A DNA stretch of 30,745 nt from UBA1738 sp045655325 (GTDB lineage Bacteria; Bacillota; Clostridia; UBA1381): NCBI GenBank assembly GCA_045655325.1, contig JAZOOY010000049.1:1-30745 (forward strand). The letters run 5' to 3'. Position 1 is the stretch's first letter, and each line of letters begins with the position of its first letter. The notes below the pieces were generated by a model. The model was not told the origin of the DNA. It saw only the letters and a list, made by a program, of their open reading frames with translations, and searched no databases. Below, in pieces: positions 7,146 to 14,717 of the stretch. The position numbers and the translations under genes are program-made.

Positions 7146-8798
7146 GTGAAAAAAAGTAAATTAAGAATTATACCATTGGGTGGTCTTGATGAAATCGGAA
7201 AAAATATGACCCTCATCGAGTACGGAAACGAGATGATAATGGTAGATTGCGGAATGTCATTTCCCGATGACGATATGCCGGGTGTTGACCTGGTTATCAA
7301 TGACATTTCGTACGTGGAGAAGAACAGGCAGAAGCTTAAGGGTGTTTTTCTTACTCACGGTCATGAGGACCATATAGGTGGGCTTCCTTACTTCTTGCGT
7401 CAGATCAATGCGCCTGTTTACGGAACCAGGCTGACTTTGGGTCTTGTTGAGTATAAGCTAAAGGAACACAATTTAGTTTCCAAGGTAAAACTTATGCGTA
7501 CAAAAGCCGGAGAAACTGTAAAGTGCGGTAATTTCTTTTCCATTGAGTTTGTTAGGACAAACCATTCTATTGCCGATTCCTGTGCTCTTGCTATTAAGAC
7601 ACCTGCAGGAACAATCATTCACATGGGCGATTTCAAGATTGACCCGACACCGATTGTTGGTGAAATGATTGACATTGCACGTCTTGGTGAGCTTGGAAAC
7701 GAAGGCGTTCTTGCACTTATGTCGGACAGTACAAACGTTGAACGTCCAGGATATGCTATGAGTGAGCGAAGCGTTGGAGATAAGTTCTATGACATTTTCA
7801 AGAACTGTAAAAAACGAATAATTGTCGCAACTTTTGCATCAAATGTGCATAGAGTTCAGCAGATTATAAATGCGGCTTATGAAAATGGCAGAAAGGTTGC
7901 GGTTTCCGGCAGAAGTATGGAAAATATTGTTGAGCTTTCAATACTTTTGGGATATATGAAAATCCCTGAAGGTGTGCTTATAAACCTTGATAATATTAGC
8001 AAGTATCCGCCGGAGAAGATAGTTATTATAACAACAGGCTCACAGGGTGAACCAATGAGCGCCTTAACACGTATGGCGTTTTCAGACCATAAAAAGGTTG
8101 AAGTAACAAAAGATGACCTTATTATCATTTCTGCAACACCAATTCCGGGAAACGAAAAAAGTGTTTCAAACGTTATAAACGAGCTATTTAAAATCGGAGC
8201 GGAAGTTATTTATAAATCTCTTGCAGATGTTCACGTATCAGGACATGCTTGTCAGGAAGAGCTTAAAATGATTCTTGCACTAACCAAGCCAAAATATTTC
8301 ATACCTGTTCACGGTGAACACCGTCATTTGATGCTACACGCTGACCTTGCAAAGAAGATGGGAATAAACGATACTTTTATTCTGCAGAACGGAAGCGTTT
8401 TGGAAATGGACAAAAAGGATGCAAGGATTACAGGTAACATTACGGCAGGAAAGATACTTGTTGACGGTCTTGGCGTAGGCGATGTTGGAAATATCGTACT
8501 TCGTGACAGAAAACTTTTGGCACAGGATGGACTTATTATAGTGGTGGTAACTGTGTCAGGTGAAACAGGACATATTGTATCAGGCCCTGATATAATTTCA
8601 AGAGGATTTGTTTATGTCAGGGAATCTGAAGACCTGATGCTAAAAATCAAAGAGGTTGCAAGAGAAAGCATCGAAAGTTGCAACCGCTCACACGATTGGG
8701 CTACAATTAAAAATTCAGTTAAAAATAATGTTTACAGATATATTTACGACACAACAAAAAGAAGCCCGATGATTATGCCAATCATAATGGAAGTATAA
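7146..8798 (+). CDS. rnjA: Ribonuclease J
   Basis: RNase J is the 5'-3' exo/endoribonuclease of mRNA decay and rRNA maturation in Bacillota. The sequence shows the metallo-beta-lactamase core with HGHEDHIGG at residues 71-79, HMGDFKID, and SDSTN. The beta-CASP part has ATFASNVHRVQQI and SGRSMEN, then VHVSGHA and FIPVHGEHRHL. The C-terminal domain follows. I place the start at GTG 7146, seven bases after GGAGG, giving 550 residues and the usual N-terminus KLRIIPLGGLDEIGKN; the longer open frame from 7110 has no ribosome site. It is monocistronic, between its own promoter and a bidirectional terminator. The choice between RNase J1 and J2 cannot be made here; metal ligands are intact, so it is likely the active type. 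Confidence 0.95.
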   Translation: MKKSKLRIIPLGGLDEIGKNMTLIEYGNEMIMVDCGMSFPDDDMPGVDLVINDISYVEKNRQKLKGVFLTHGHEDHIGGLPYFLRQINAPVYGTRLTLGLVEYKLKEHNLVSKVKLMRTKAGETVKCGNFFSIEFVRTNHSIADSCALAIKTPAGTIIHMGDFKIDPTPIVGEMIDIARLGELGNEGVLALMSDSTNVERPGYAMSERSVGDKFYDIFKNCKKRIIVATFASNVHRVQQIINAAYENGRKVAVSGRSMENIVELSILLGYMKIPEGVLINLDNISKYPPEKIVIITTGSQGEPMSALTRMAFSDHKKVEVTKDDLIIISATPIPGNEKSVSNVINELFKIGAEVIYKSLADVHVSGHACQEELKMILALTKPKYFIPVHGEHRHLMLHADLAKKMGINDTFILQNGSVLEMDKKDARITGNITAGKILVDGLGVGDVGNIVLRDRKLLAQDGLIIVVVTVSGETGHIVSGPDIISRGFVYVRESEDLMLKIKEVARESIESCNRSHDWATIKNSVKNNVYRYIYDTTKRSPMIMPIIMEV

Positions 8799-8802
8799 AA
8801 AT

Positions 8803-8831
8803 AAGCCGACAGTTTTTGTCGGCTTTATTTT
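8803..8831. terminator. Bidirectional terminator between rnjA and the small membrane-protein gene
   Basis: Perfect 9-bp stem AAGCCGACA-GTTTT-TGTCGGCTT (8803-8825), followed by TATTTTA on the plus strand and, on the minus strand, by TATTTTTATAC. Confidence 0.88.
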
Positions 8832-9088
8832 ATGATATGAAGCTGTGGAAATTCTTCTTCAAGTTTTGACAAAATTGTTATGGTATCAGGATTTTTCGGC
8901 GTACATAGTATTATGATTTCAGAAGTGGGATTTTTGAAAATAGTTTCACGAATCCTTGATTCTATAACTTCTTCGTCTTCGTTAAGATTGGCAACAATAT
9001 ATGAAACTCTTTCTCGCAGTATACATTCGAGGCAGATGAGGATAAAAAATATAAAAAGTAGAAAAATGATGGCGTAAATTGGTGTCAA
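8825..9088 (-). CDS. Small single-span membrane protein, function unknown
   Basis: An 87-residue protein with a strongly hydrophobic segment at about residues 4-23 (IIFLLFIFFILICL within it). A soluble tail follows that reads like a short alpha/beta unit: VSYIVANLNEDEEVIESRIR, then SEIIILCTPKNPDTITIL and FPQLHIIK. It starts at TTG with GAAGGGAG eight bases upstream and is transcribed divergently from aconitase. The stop falls inside the terminator stem shared with rnjA. I do not recognise the family. Coding potential is supported by the ribosome site, codon pattern and terminator placement, but no function can be given. Confidence 0.65.
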   Translation of the reverse strand: MTPIYAIIFLLFIFFILICLECILRERVSYIVANLNEDEEVIESRIRETIFKNPTSEIIILCTPKNPDTITILSKLEEEFPQLHIIK

Positions 9089-9165
9089 AAAAACATCTCC
9101 CTTCTATTAGTTCTGTTTTATATTATGAAAAGCGGATTTTTTTGTGATTTTGGGTGGTTGTTCTA

Positions 9166-9194
9166 TTGACAAAAGACGCCAAAAAGTATAAAAT
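9166..9194 (+). promoter_or_regulatory. Promoter of aconitase
   Basis: -35 TTGACA (9166-9171), 17 bases, -10 TAAAAT (9189-9194). The ribosome site AAGGAG is at 9212-9217. Confidence 0.7.
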
Positions 9195-9224
9195 TTACGT
9201 ATATCAAAATTAAGGAGCAAAAAA

Positions 9225-11156
9225 ATGGGATTAACATTAACCGAAAAAATCTTATCAGCACACCTTGTAGAAGGCGAAATGGTAAGAGGTAGCGAAATCG
9301 GTATCAGAATTGACCAGACTCTTACTCAGGATGCAACAGGAACAATGGCGTATCTTGAATTTGAGGCTATGGGCGTACCGAGAGTTAAAACAGAAAAGAG
9401 TGTGGCATATATTGACCACAATACATTACAGTCAGGATTTGAAAATGCTGACGACCATAGATTTATAGGAAGTGTTTGTAAAAAGCACGGAATTTACTTC
9501 TCAAGACCGGGTAACGGCATCTGTCATCAGGTTCATCTTGAGAGATTTGGTATTCCGGGAAAGACACTTATCGGCTCTGACAGCCATACACCAACAGGAG
9601 GCGGTATCGGTATGATCGCAATCGGTGCAGCCGGAATGGACGTTGCCCTTGCTATGGGTGGTGGAACATATTACATTACCTGTCCTAAAATTGTAAAGGT
9701 GAACCTTACAGGTAAACTTTCTCCTTGGGTAAGTGCAAAAGACGTAATCTTGGAAGTTTTAAAAAGACTTTCAGTTAAAGGTGGCGTAGGAAAGGTTATT
9801 GAGTACTGTGGCGAAGGCGTTAAGACTTTGTCAGTGCCGGAACGTGCTACAATCACAAATATGGGAGCGGAACTTGGTGCAACAACATCAATCTTCCCAT
9901 CAGACGAAACTACAAGAGTGTTCCTGAAAGCACAGGGCAGAGAAGAGGACTACACACCACTATCAGCAGATGAAGATGCAGTTTATGACGAATTCGTTGA
10001 TATCAACTTATCAGAACTTGTACCACTTGCAGCTTGTCCACATTCACCTGATAACGTAAAGAGCGTTGCAGAAATTGGAAATATGAAGATTGATCAGGTT
10101 TGCATCGGTTCATGTACAAACTCATCACTTCTTGATATGCTAAAGGTAGCACATATCCTAAAGGGTAAGACAGTACATCCTGATGTATCATTATCAATAG
10201 CACCAGGTTCAAAGCAGGTACTTAATATGCTTGCTGAAAACGGAGCACTATCAATCTTAATTGATGCAGGTGCAAGAATCCTTGAGAGTGCTTGCGGACC
10301 TTGTATCGGTATGGGTCAGTCACCAAACTCAAAGGGTATTTCACTTCGTACATTTAACAGAAACTTTGAAGGAAGATCAGGAACAAAGGACGGTCAGATT
10401 TATCTTGTATCACCTGAAATGGCAGCAATTTCTGCTATTAACGGATACTTAACAGACCCAAGAGAAATCGGCGATATGCCTGAATTTAAACTACCTGAAC
10501 TATTCAAGATAAATGACAATATGATAGTTCCGCCAATCGAGGCAGAAAAGATGGATACAGTTGAAGTTCTTCGCGGACCAAACATTAAGCCATTCCCGGT
10601 TTCACAGCCACTTATGGAAAACATTGAAGCAGGGGTTAGCTTAAAGGTTGGCGACAACATCACAACTGACCACATTATGCCTGCAGGCGCAAAGATTTTG
10701 CCACTTCGTTCAAATATTCCAAAGATTTCAGAGTATTGCTTTGCAGTATGCGACGAGCATTTCCACGACAGAGCTTTGGAAATGGGCAAATCTATCATCA
10801 TCGGTGGTTCAAACTACGGTCAGGGCTCATCCCGTGAACACGCAGCGCTTGCTCCATTATACCTTGGCGTTAAGGCGGTTATAACAAAGTCATTTGCAAG
10901 AATCCATATGGCTAACCTTATCAATGCAGGTATCGTGCCGCTAACTTTTGCAAACGAAGCGGATTATGACAAGATTAGTCAGGGTGATGAAATTGTAATT
11001 AAGGACGTTGCAGGTCAGCTTAAAGCAGGGGACAGCGTAACTGTTACAAACAAGACAAAAGGCTTTGATTTTGTGGCAAACGTATCACTTTCAGAACGTC
11101 AGAAAGAAATGATTTATGCCGGTGGTCTTTTGAACTATACAAAAAATAACGCATAA
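9225..11156 (+). CDS. acnA: Aconitate hydratase (short, anaerobe-type)
   Basis: Converts citrate to isocitrate through cis-aconitate with a 4Fe-4S cluster in the cytoplasm. At 643 residues it belongs to the shorter aconitase group common in anaerobes, not the 890-residue AcnA/AcnB forms. The three cluster cysteines are visible: Cys297 in GSCTNSS and Cys357/Cys360 in SACGPCIGMGQ. SDSHTPTGGGIGM (118-130) and the swivel-domain GGSNYGQGSSREHAAL are also intact. A homoaconitase or isopropylmalate isomerase is less likely because both halves are fused in one chain. Its likely job is glutamate synthesis through 2-oxoglutarate; citrate synthase and isocitrate dehydrogenase are not adjacent. It stands alone between its promoter and the terminator at 11161. 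Confidence 0.92.
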   Translation: MGLTLTEKILSAHLVEGEMVRGSEIGIRIDQTLTQDATGTMAYLEFEAMGVPRVKTEKSVAYIDHNTLQSGFENADDHRFIGSVCKKHGIYFSRPGNGICHQVHLERFGIPGKTLIGSDSHTPTGGGIGMIAIGAAGMDVALAMGGGTYYITCPKIVKVNLTGKLSPWVSAKDVILEVLKRLSVKGGVGKVIEYCGEGVKTLSVPERATITNMGAELGATTSIFPSDETTRVFLKAQGREEDYTPLSADEDAVYDEFVDINLSELVPLAACPHSPDNVKSVAEIGNMKIDQVCIGSCTNSSLLDMLKVAHILKGKTVHPDVSLSIAPGSKQVLNMLAENGALSILIDAGARILESACGPCIGMGQSPNSKGISLRTFNRNFEGRSGTKDGQIYLVSPEMAAISAINGYLTDPREIGDMPEFKLPELFKINDNMIVPPIEAEKMDTVEVLRGPNIKPFPVSQPLMENIEAGVSLKVGDNITTDHIMPAGAKILPLRSNIPKISEYCFAVCDEHFHDRALEMGKSIIIGGSNYGQGSSREHAALAPLYLGVKAVITKSFARIHMANLINAGIVPLTFANEADYDKISQGDEIVIKDVAGQLKAGDSVTVTNKTKGFDFVANVSLSERQKEMIYAGGLLNYTKNNA

Positions 11157-11160
11157 AAAA

Positions 11161-11186
11161 ACGAGTGGTTAATCCACTCGTTTTTG
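11161..11186. terminator. Bidirectional terminator between aconitase and galE
   Basis: Perfect 8-bp stem ACGAGTGG-TTAAT-CCACTCGT (11161-11181) with T-runs on both sides: TTTTT after it on the plus strand, and TTTTTTT after it on the minus strand. Confidence 0.92.
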
Positions 11187-11194
11187 TTTTGTTT

Positions 11195-12208
11195 TTATTT
11201 CTCAAAACCGTTAGGGTTGTTTGACTGCCATCTCCATGCATCTTCACACATTTCTGTGATTTCGCGAGTTGCTGTCCAGTCAAGTTCAGCCTTTGCCTTT
11301 GCAGGGTCTGCGAAGCATTCGCCAATGTCACCAGGGCGTCTTTCTTCAATCTTGTATGGAAGTTCCTTACCGCAAGCCTTTTCAAATGCCTTGATAACAT
11401 CAAGAACTGAATAACCATTACCTGTACCAAGGTTATATGTGTGAACACCGGTTACATTTGTGCGGTGCTTGATAGCCTGTAAGTGACCAAGAGCAAGGTC
11501 AACAACGTGGATGTAGTCACGAACACCTGTACCATCGTGAGTATCATAGTCATTACCGAATACGTGGATGTATTCAAGCTTACCAACAGCAACCTGTGCA
11601 ACGTATGGAAGCAAGTTGTTTGGGATACCCTTAGGGTCTTCACCAAGTTCACCGCTCTTGTGAGCGCCGATTGGGTTAAAGTAACGAAGAAGTGTGATTG
11701 ACCATTTATTGTTTGCTGCAAAAACGTCTTTTAAGATGTTTTCGATCATAAGCTTTGTTGCGCCGTATGGGTTAGTTGTTGATGTTGGGAAATCTTCTGT
11801 GATAGGCACTGTTTTTGGCATACCATAAACTGTAGCAGATGATGAGAATACAAGGTTATAAACTTCGTGCTTCTGCATAATGTCAATAAGGTTTAGTGTT
11901 CCTGTAATGTTGTTGTGGTAGTAACGAATGGGAATTTTTGTTGATTCGCCAACAGCCTTTAGACCTGCAAAGTGAATAACAGAATCAAACTTATGTTCGT
12001 CAAAAACCTTGTTTGTAGCTTCATAGTCCAAAAGGTCTACTTCGTAGAAAGGGAAGTCCTTTCCTGTAATTTTCTTAACAACTTCAAGTGACTTTTCACA
12101 AGAATTGTCAAGGTTATCTAAAACAACTATTTCATAGCCTGCATTTAAAAGTTCGATACAAGTATGAGAACCAATATATCCGGCACCGCCGGTAACTAAA
12201 ATTTTCAT
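11195..12208 (-). CDS. galE: UDP-glucose 4-epimerase
   Basis: Interconverts UDP-glucose and UDP-galactose (Leloir pathway, surface polysaccharide precursors) using bound NAD. This is an extended short-chain dehydrogenase: Rossmann GGAGYIGSH at residues 7-15, VIHFAGLKAVGES, SSSATVYG around 122-129, and the catalytic Tyr148/Lys152 in NPYGATK. The C-terminal substrate part includes GVRDYIHVVDLA and YNLGTGNGYSV. Its 337 residues are typical. It is monocistronic from a strong promoter divergent to pta, with AGGAGG upstream of the ATG. No galK or galT is nearby, so it probably serves general UDP-sugar supply. Confidence 0.95.
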   Translation of the reverse strand: MKILVTGGAGYIGSHTCIELLNAGYEIVVLDNLDNSCEKSLEVVKKITGKDFPFYEVDLLDYEATNKVFDEHKFDSVIHFAGLKAVGESTKIPIRYYHNNITGTLNLIDIMQKHEVYNLVFSSSATVYGMPKTVPITEDFPTSTTNPYGATKLMIENILKDVFAANNKWSITLLRYFNPIGAHKSGELGEDPKGIPNNLLPYVAQVAVGKLEYIHVFGNDYDTHDGTGVRDYIHVVDLALGHLQAIKHRTNVTGVHTYNLGTGNGYSVLDVIKAFEKACGKELPYKIEERRPGDIGECFADPAKAKAELDWTATREITEMCEDAWRWQSNNPNGFEK

Positions 12209-12239
12209 AATAAATTACCTCCTAAATCATACTATTCTA

Positions 12240-12268
12240 ATTATACAACAGTTTGGGATTTTATTCAA
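12240..12268 (-). promoter_or_regulatory. Promoter of galE
   Basis: On the minus strand -35 TTGAAT (12268-12263), 17 bases, -10 TATAAT (12245-12240). Confidence 0.8.
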
Positions 12269-12308
12269 GAAAAAATGGTAAAAAAATTAAAAAACTTCTC
12301 ATAAACCC

Positions 12309-12337
12309 TTGTAAAATTTTGGTGGGTGTTGTATAAT
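12309..12337 (+). promoter_or_regulatory. Promoter of pta-ackA
   Basis: -35 TTGTAA (12309-12314), 17 bases, -10 TATAAT (12332-12337). It is back to back with the galE promoter. Confidence 0.78.
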
Positions 12338-12375
12338 ATATGATGAATTAATTTTTTATAAAGGAGATAAATTAA

Positions 12376-13380
12376 ATGAGTCAGTTTTTAGAGAGAATCA
12401 AAGAACGTGCAAAACAGGATAAGAAAACAGTTGTTTTGCCAGAATCAATGGACAGAAGAACTATTGAAGCTGCAGCAAAGGTTTTGGCGGAGGATATTGC
12501 AAACATCGTAATTATCGGTACTCCTGAAGAAATCGAAGCAAATTCAGAAGGTCTTGATATCTCAAAGGCAACTATTATAAACCCATATACATACGAAAAG
12601 ACAGAAGAATACATCAACCTTTTTGTTGAACTAAGAAAATCAAAGGGTCTTACATACGAAGAAGCTAAAAAGCAGGCACTTGAAGATTATATGTACTATG
12701 CTTGCTTAATGGTTAAAGCTGGTGACGCTGACGGTGTTGTTTCAGGTGCTTGTCACTCAACAGCTAATACTCTTCGCCCAAGTCTTCAGATTATCAAGAC
12801 AAAGCCAGGTGTTGCTCTAGTATCTGCATTCTTCGTAATGGTTGTTCCTGATTGTGAATACGGTGCAAACGGAACATTCATTTTCGCGGATTCAGGTCTT
12901 GAACAGAATCCGGACCCAACAAGACTTGCAGCAATTGCAGGTTGTTCTGCTGAATCATTTGAACTTTTGGTTGAAGAAGAAGCAAAAGTTGCTATGCTTT
13001 CTCACTCATCAATGGGTAGTGCAAAGCACGCAGACGTTGATAAGGTTGTTGAAGCTACAAAGATTGCAAAGGAACAGTATCCAAACGTTAAGCTAGATGG
13101 TGAACTTCAGCTAGATGCTGCAATCGTTCCTGAAATTGGTAAGTCAAAGGCTCCAAACTCAACAGTTGCGGGTGAAGCAAACGTACTTGTATTTCCAGAC
13201 CTTGACGCAGGTAACATTGGTTACAAGCTTGTTCAGCGCTTAGCAAAGGCAGAAGCTTATGGACCTATCACTCAGGGTATTGCAAAGCCAATTAACGACC
13301 TGTCAAGAGGTTGCTCTGCAGATGACATTGTTGGTGTAGTTGCAATTACTTGTGTACAGGCTCAAGCTGAAAACAAATAA
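12376..13380 (+). CDS. pta: Phosphate acetyltransferase
   Basis: Converts acetyl-CoA and phosphate to acetyl phosphate, the first step of ATP-yielding acetate formation. The 334-residue protein is the short single-domain Pta typical of Clostridia. Seen: the N-terminus KKTVVLPESMDRRT, DADGVVSGACHSTANTLRPSLQ in the active site region, FADSGLEQNPDP, and the C-terminal NVLVFPDLDAGNIGYKLVQR with GPITQGIAKPINDLSRG. AAGGAG lies 9 bases before the ATG. ackA follows after 26 bases, giving the common pta-ackA operon. A phosphate butyryltransferase is unlikely given these motifs and the ackA partner. Confidence 0.96.
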   Translation: MSQFLERIKERAKQDKKTVVLPESMDRRTIEAAAKVLAEDIANIVIIGTPEEIEANSEGLDISKATIINPYTYEKTEEYINLFVELRKSKGLTYEEAKKQALEDYMYYACLMVKAGDADGVVSGACHSTANTLRPSLQIIKTKPGVALVSAFFVMVVPDCEYGANGTFIFADSGLEQNPDPTRLAAIAGCSAESFELLVEEEAKVAMLSHSSMGSAKHADVDKVVEATKIAKEQYPNVKLDGELQLDAAIVPEIGKSKAPNSTVAGEANVLVFPDLDAGNIGYKLVQRLAKAEAYGPITQGIAKPINDLSRGCSADDIVGVVAITCVQAQAENK

Positions 13381-13406
13381 TAATTTTCTGAAAGGAAGTA
13401 AATATA

Positions 13407-14603
13407 ATGAAAGTATTAGTAATTAACGCCGGTAGTTCATCACTTAAGTACCAGCTTATCGATATGGACACTCATGGCGTTGTAGCAAAGGGTCTTTGCG
13501 AAAGAATCGGTATTGACGGTTCAAAACTTACTCACAAGAATACAGAAAAGAAGACAGAAACTGTATTTGAAAAGCCAATGAAGGACCACTCAGATGCAAT
13601 TGCAATGGTAATTGATGCATTGGTTAGCCCTGAGTGTGGCGTAATCGCCTCAATGGACGAAATCGGCGCAGTTGGTCACAGAGTTGTTCACGGTGCTGAA
13701 ACATTTGCTGACTCATGTGTTATTGATGATAAGGTTATGGAAGCACTTCGTGCTTGTGTGCCATTAGCACCACTTCACAACCCTGCAAACATCATCGGTA
13801 TCGAGGCTTGTGCAAAGCTTATGCCTAATACAAAGCAGGTTGGTGTATTTGATACAGCATTCCACCAGACAATGCCTGAAGAAGCATATATGTATGCTCT
13901 TCCTTACGAAATGTATAAAGAACACAGAATCAGAAAGTATGGTTTCCACGGAACAAGCCATAAGTTTGTTGCAGCTGAAGCTGCAAAGTTCCTAGGAAAG
14001 CCTGCAGAAGAACTTAAAATTGTTACTTGCCACCTAGGAAACGGCTCATCTGTTTCTGCAGTTAAGAACGGCAAGTGTGTTGATACTTCAATGGGCTTTA
14101 CTCCACTTGATGGTGTGGTAATGGGTACACGTTGTGGTTCAATCGACCCTGCTGTTGTAACTTACCTTGTTAATAACTGCGATATGACAGCAACTGAAGT
14201 TGATGCGCTTATGAACAAGAAGTCAGGTGTATTCGGTATTTCCGGCGTTTCAAGTGACTTCAGAGACCTATCAGCTGCTGCTGAAAGTGGTAACGAAAGA
14301 GCAGAACTTGCTCTTAAGATGTTCGCTTACAGCGTTAAGAAGCTAATTGGTTCATATGCTGCTGCAATGGGCGGTATTGATGCGGTTGTATTCACAGGCG
14401 GTATCGGCGAAAACGACGGTCCAATGAGAAAAGCTATAACAGAAGGTCTTGAATTTATGGGAATTTCTGTAGATGATGCTAAAAACGGTGTAAGAGGCCA
14501 GATGGCAGATATTTCAAAGGACGGAACAGCTGTAAAGGTTCTTGCAATTCCTACAAACGAAGAGCTTATGATTGCTCTTGATACAGAAAGACTTTTGAAA
14601 TAA
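13407..14603 (+). CDS. ackA: Acetate kinase
   Basis: Makes ATP and acetate from acetyl phosphate. The ASKHA-fold motifs are present: LVINAGSSSLKYQL near the N-terminus, GHRVVHGAE, FDTAFHQTMPE, KYGFHGTSHK, HLGNGSSVSAV, GTRCGSIDP, and the C-terminal FTGGIGEND. Its 398 residues match the family. AAAGGAAG precedes the start. It is the second gene of pta-ackA and is closed by a strong long-stem terminator. A butyrate or propionate kinase is less likely given the direct pta partner. Confidence 0.97.
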   Translation: MKVLVINAGSSSLKYQLIDMDTHGVVAKGLCERIGIDGSKLTHKNTEKKTETVFEKPMKDHSDAIAMVIDALVSPECGVIASMDEIGAVGHRVVHGAETFADSCVIDDKVMEALRACVPLAPLHNPANIIGIEACAKLMPNTKQVGVFDTAFHQTMPEEAYMYALPYEMYKEHRIRKYGFHGTSHKFVAAEAAKFLGKPAEELKIVTCHLGNGSSVSAVKNGKCVDTSMGFTPLDGVVMGTRCGSIDPAVVTYLVNNCDMTATEVDALMNKKSGVFGISGVSSDFRDLSAAAESGNERAELALKMFAYSVKKLIGSYAAAMGGIDAVVFTGGIGENDGPMRKAITEGLEFMGISVDDAKNGVRGQMADISKDGTAVKVLAIPTNEELMIALDTERLLK

Positions 14604-14617
14604 ATAATTCACAAAAA

Positions 14618-14656
14618 ACACTTGGTAAGTTTGTATAACTTGTCAAGTGTTTTTTT
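14618..14656 (+). terminator. Long-stem terminator after ackA
   Basis: ACACTTG (14618-14624) pairs with CAAGTGT (14644-14650), continued inward by GTAAGTT with AACTTGT (two wobbles) around a TGTAT loop: 14 pairs, then six T. Confidence 0.92.
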
Positions 14657-14717
14657 GTTACTCCAAATGTTTTTTTGGGTATATATTATATTACCAAATA
14701 CTTTGGAGGGATGTATA

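Noticed and set aside
10003..11448. Open frames opposite or out of frame with aconitase and galE
   Set aside because: They overlap intact, motif-rich genes and have no start signals of their own.
14622..14717. N-terminal extension of the EF-G paralogue
   Set aside because: It begins inside the ackA terminator, lacks a ribosome site, and the family N-terminus starts at ATG 14718 behind GGAGGG.
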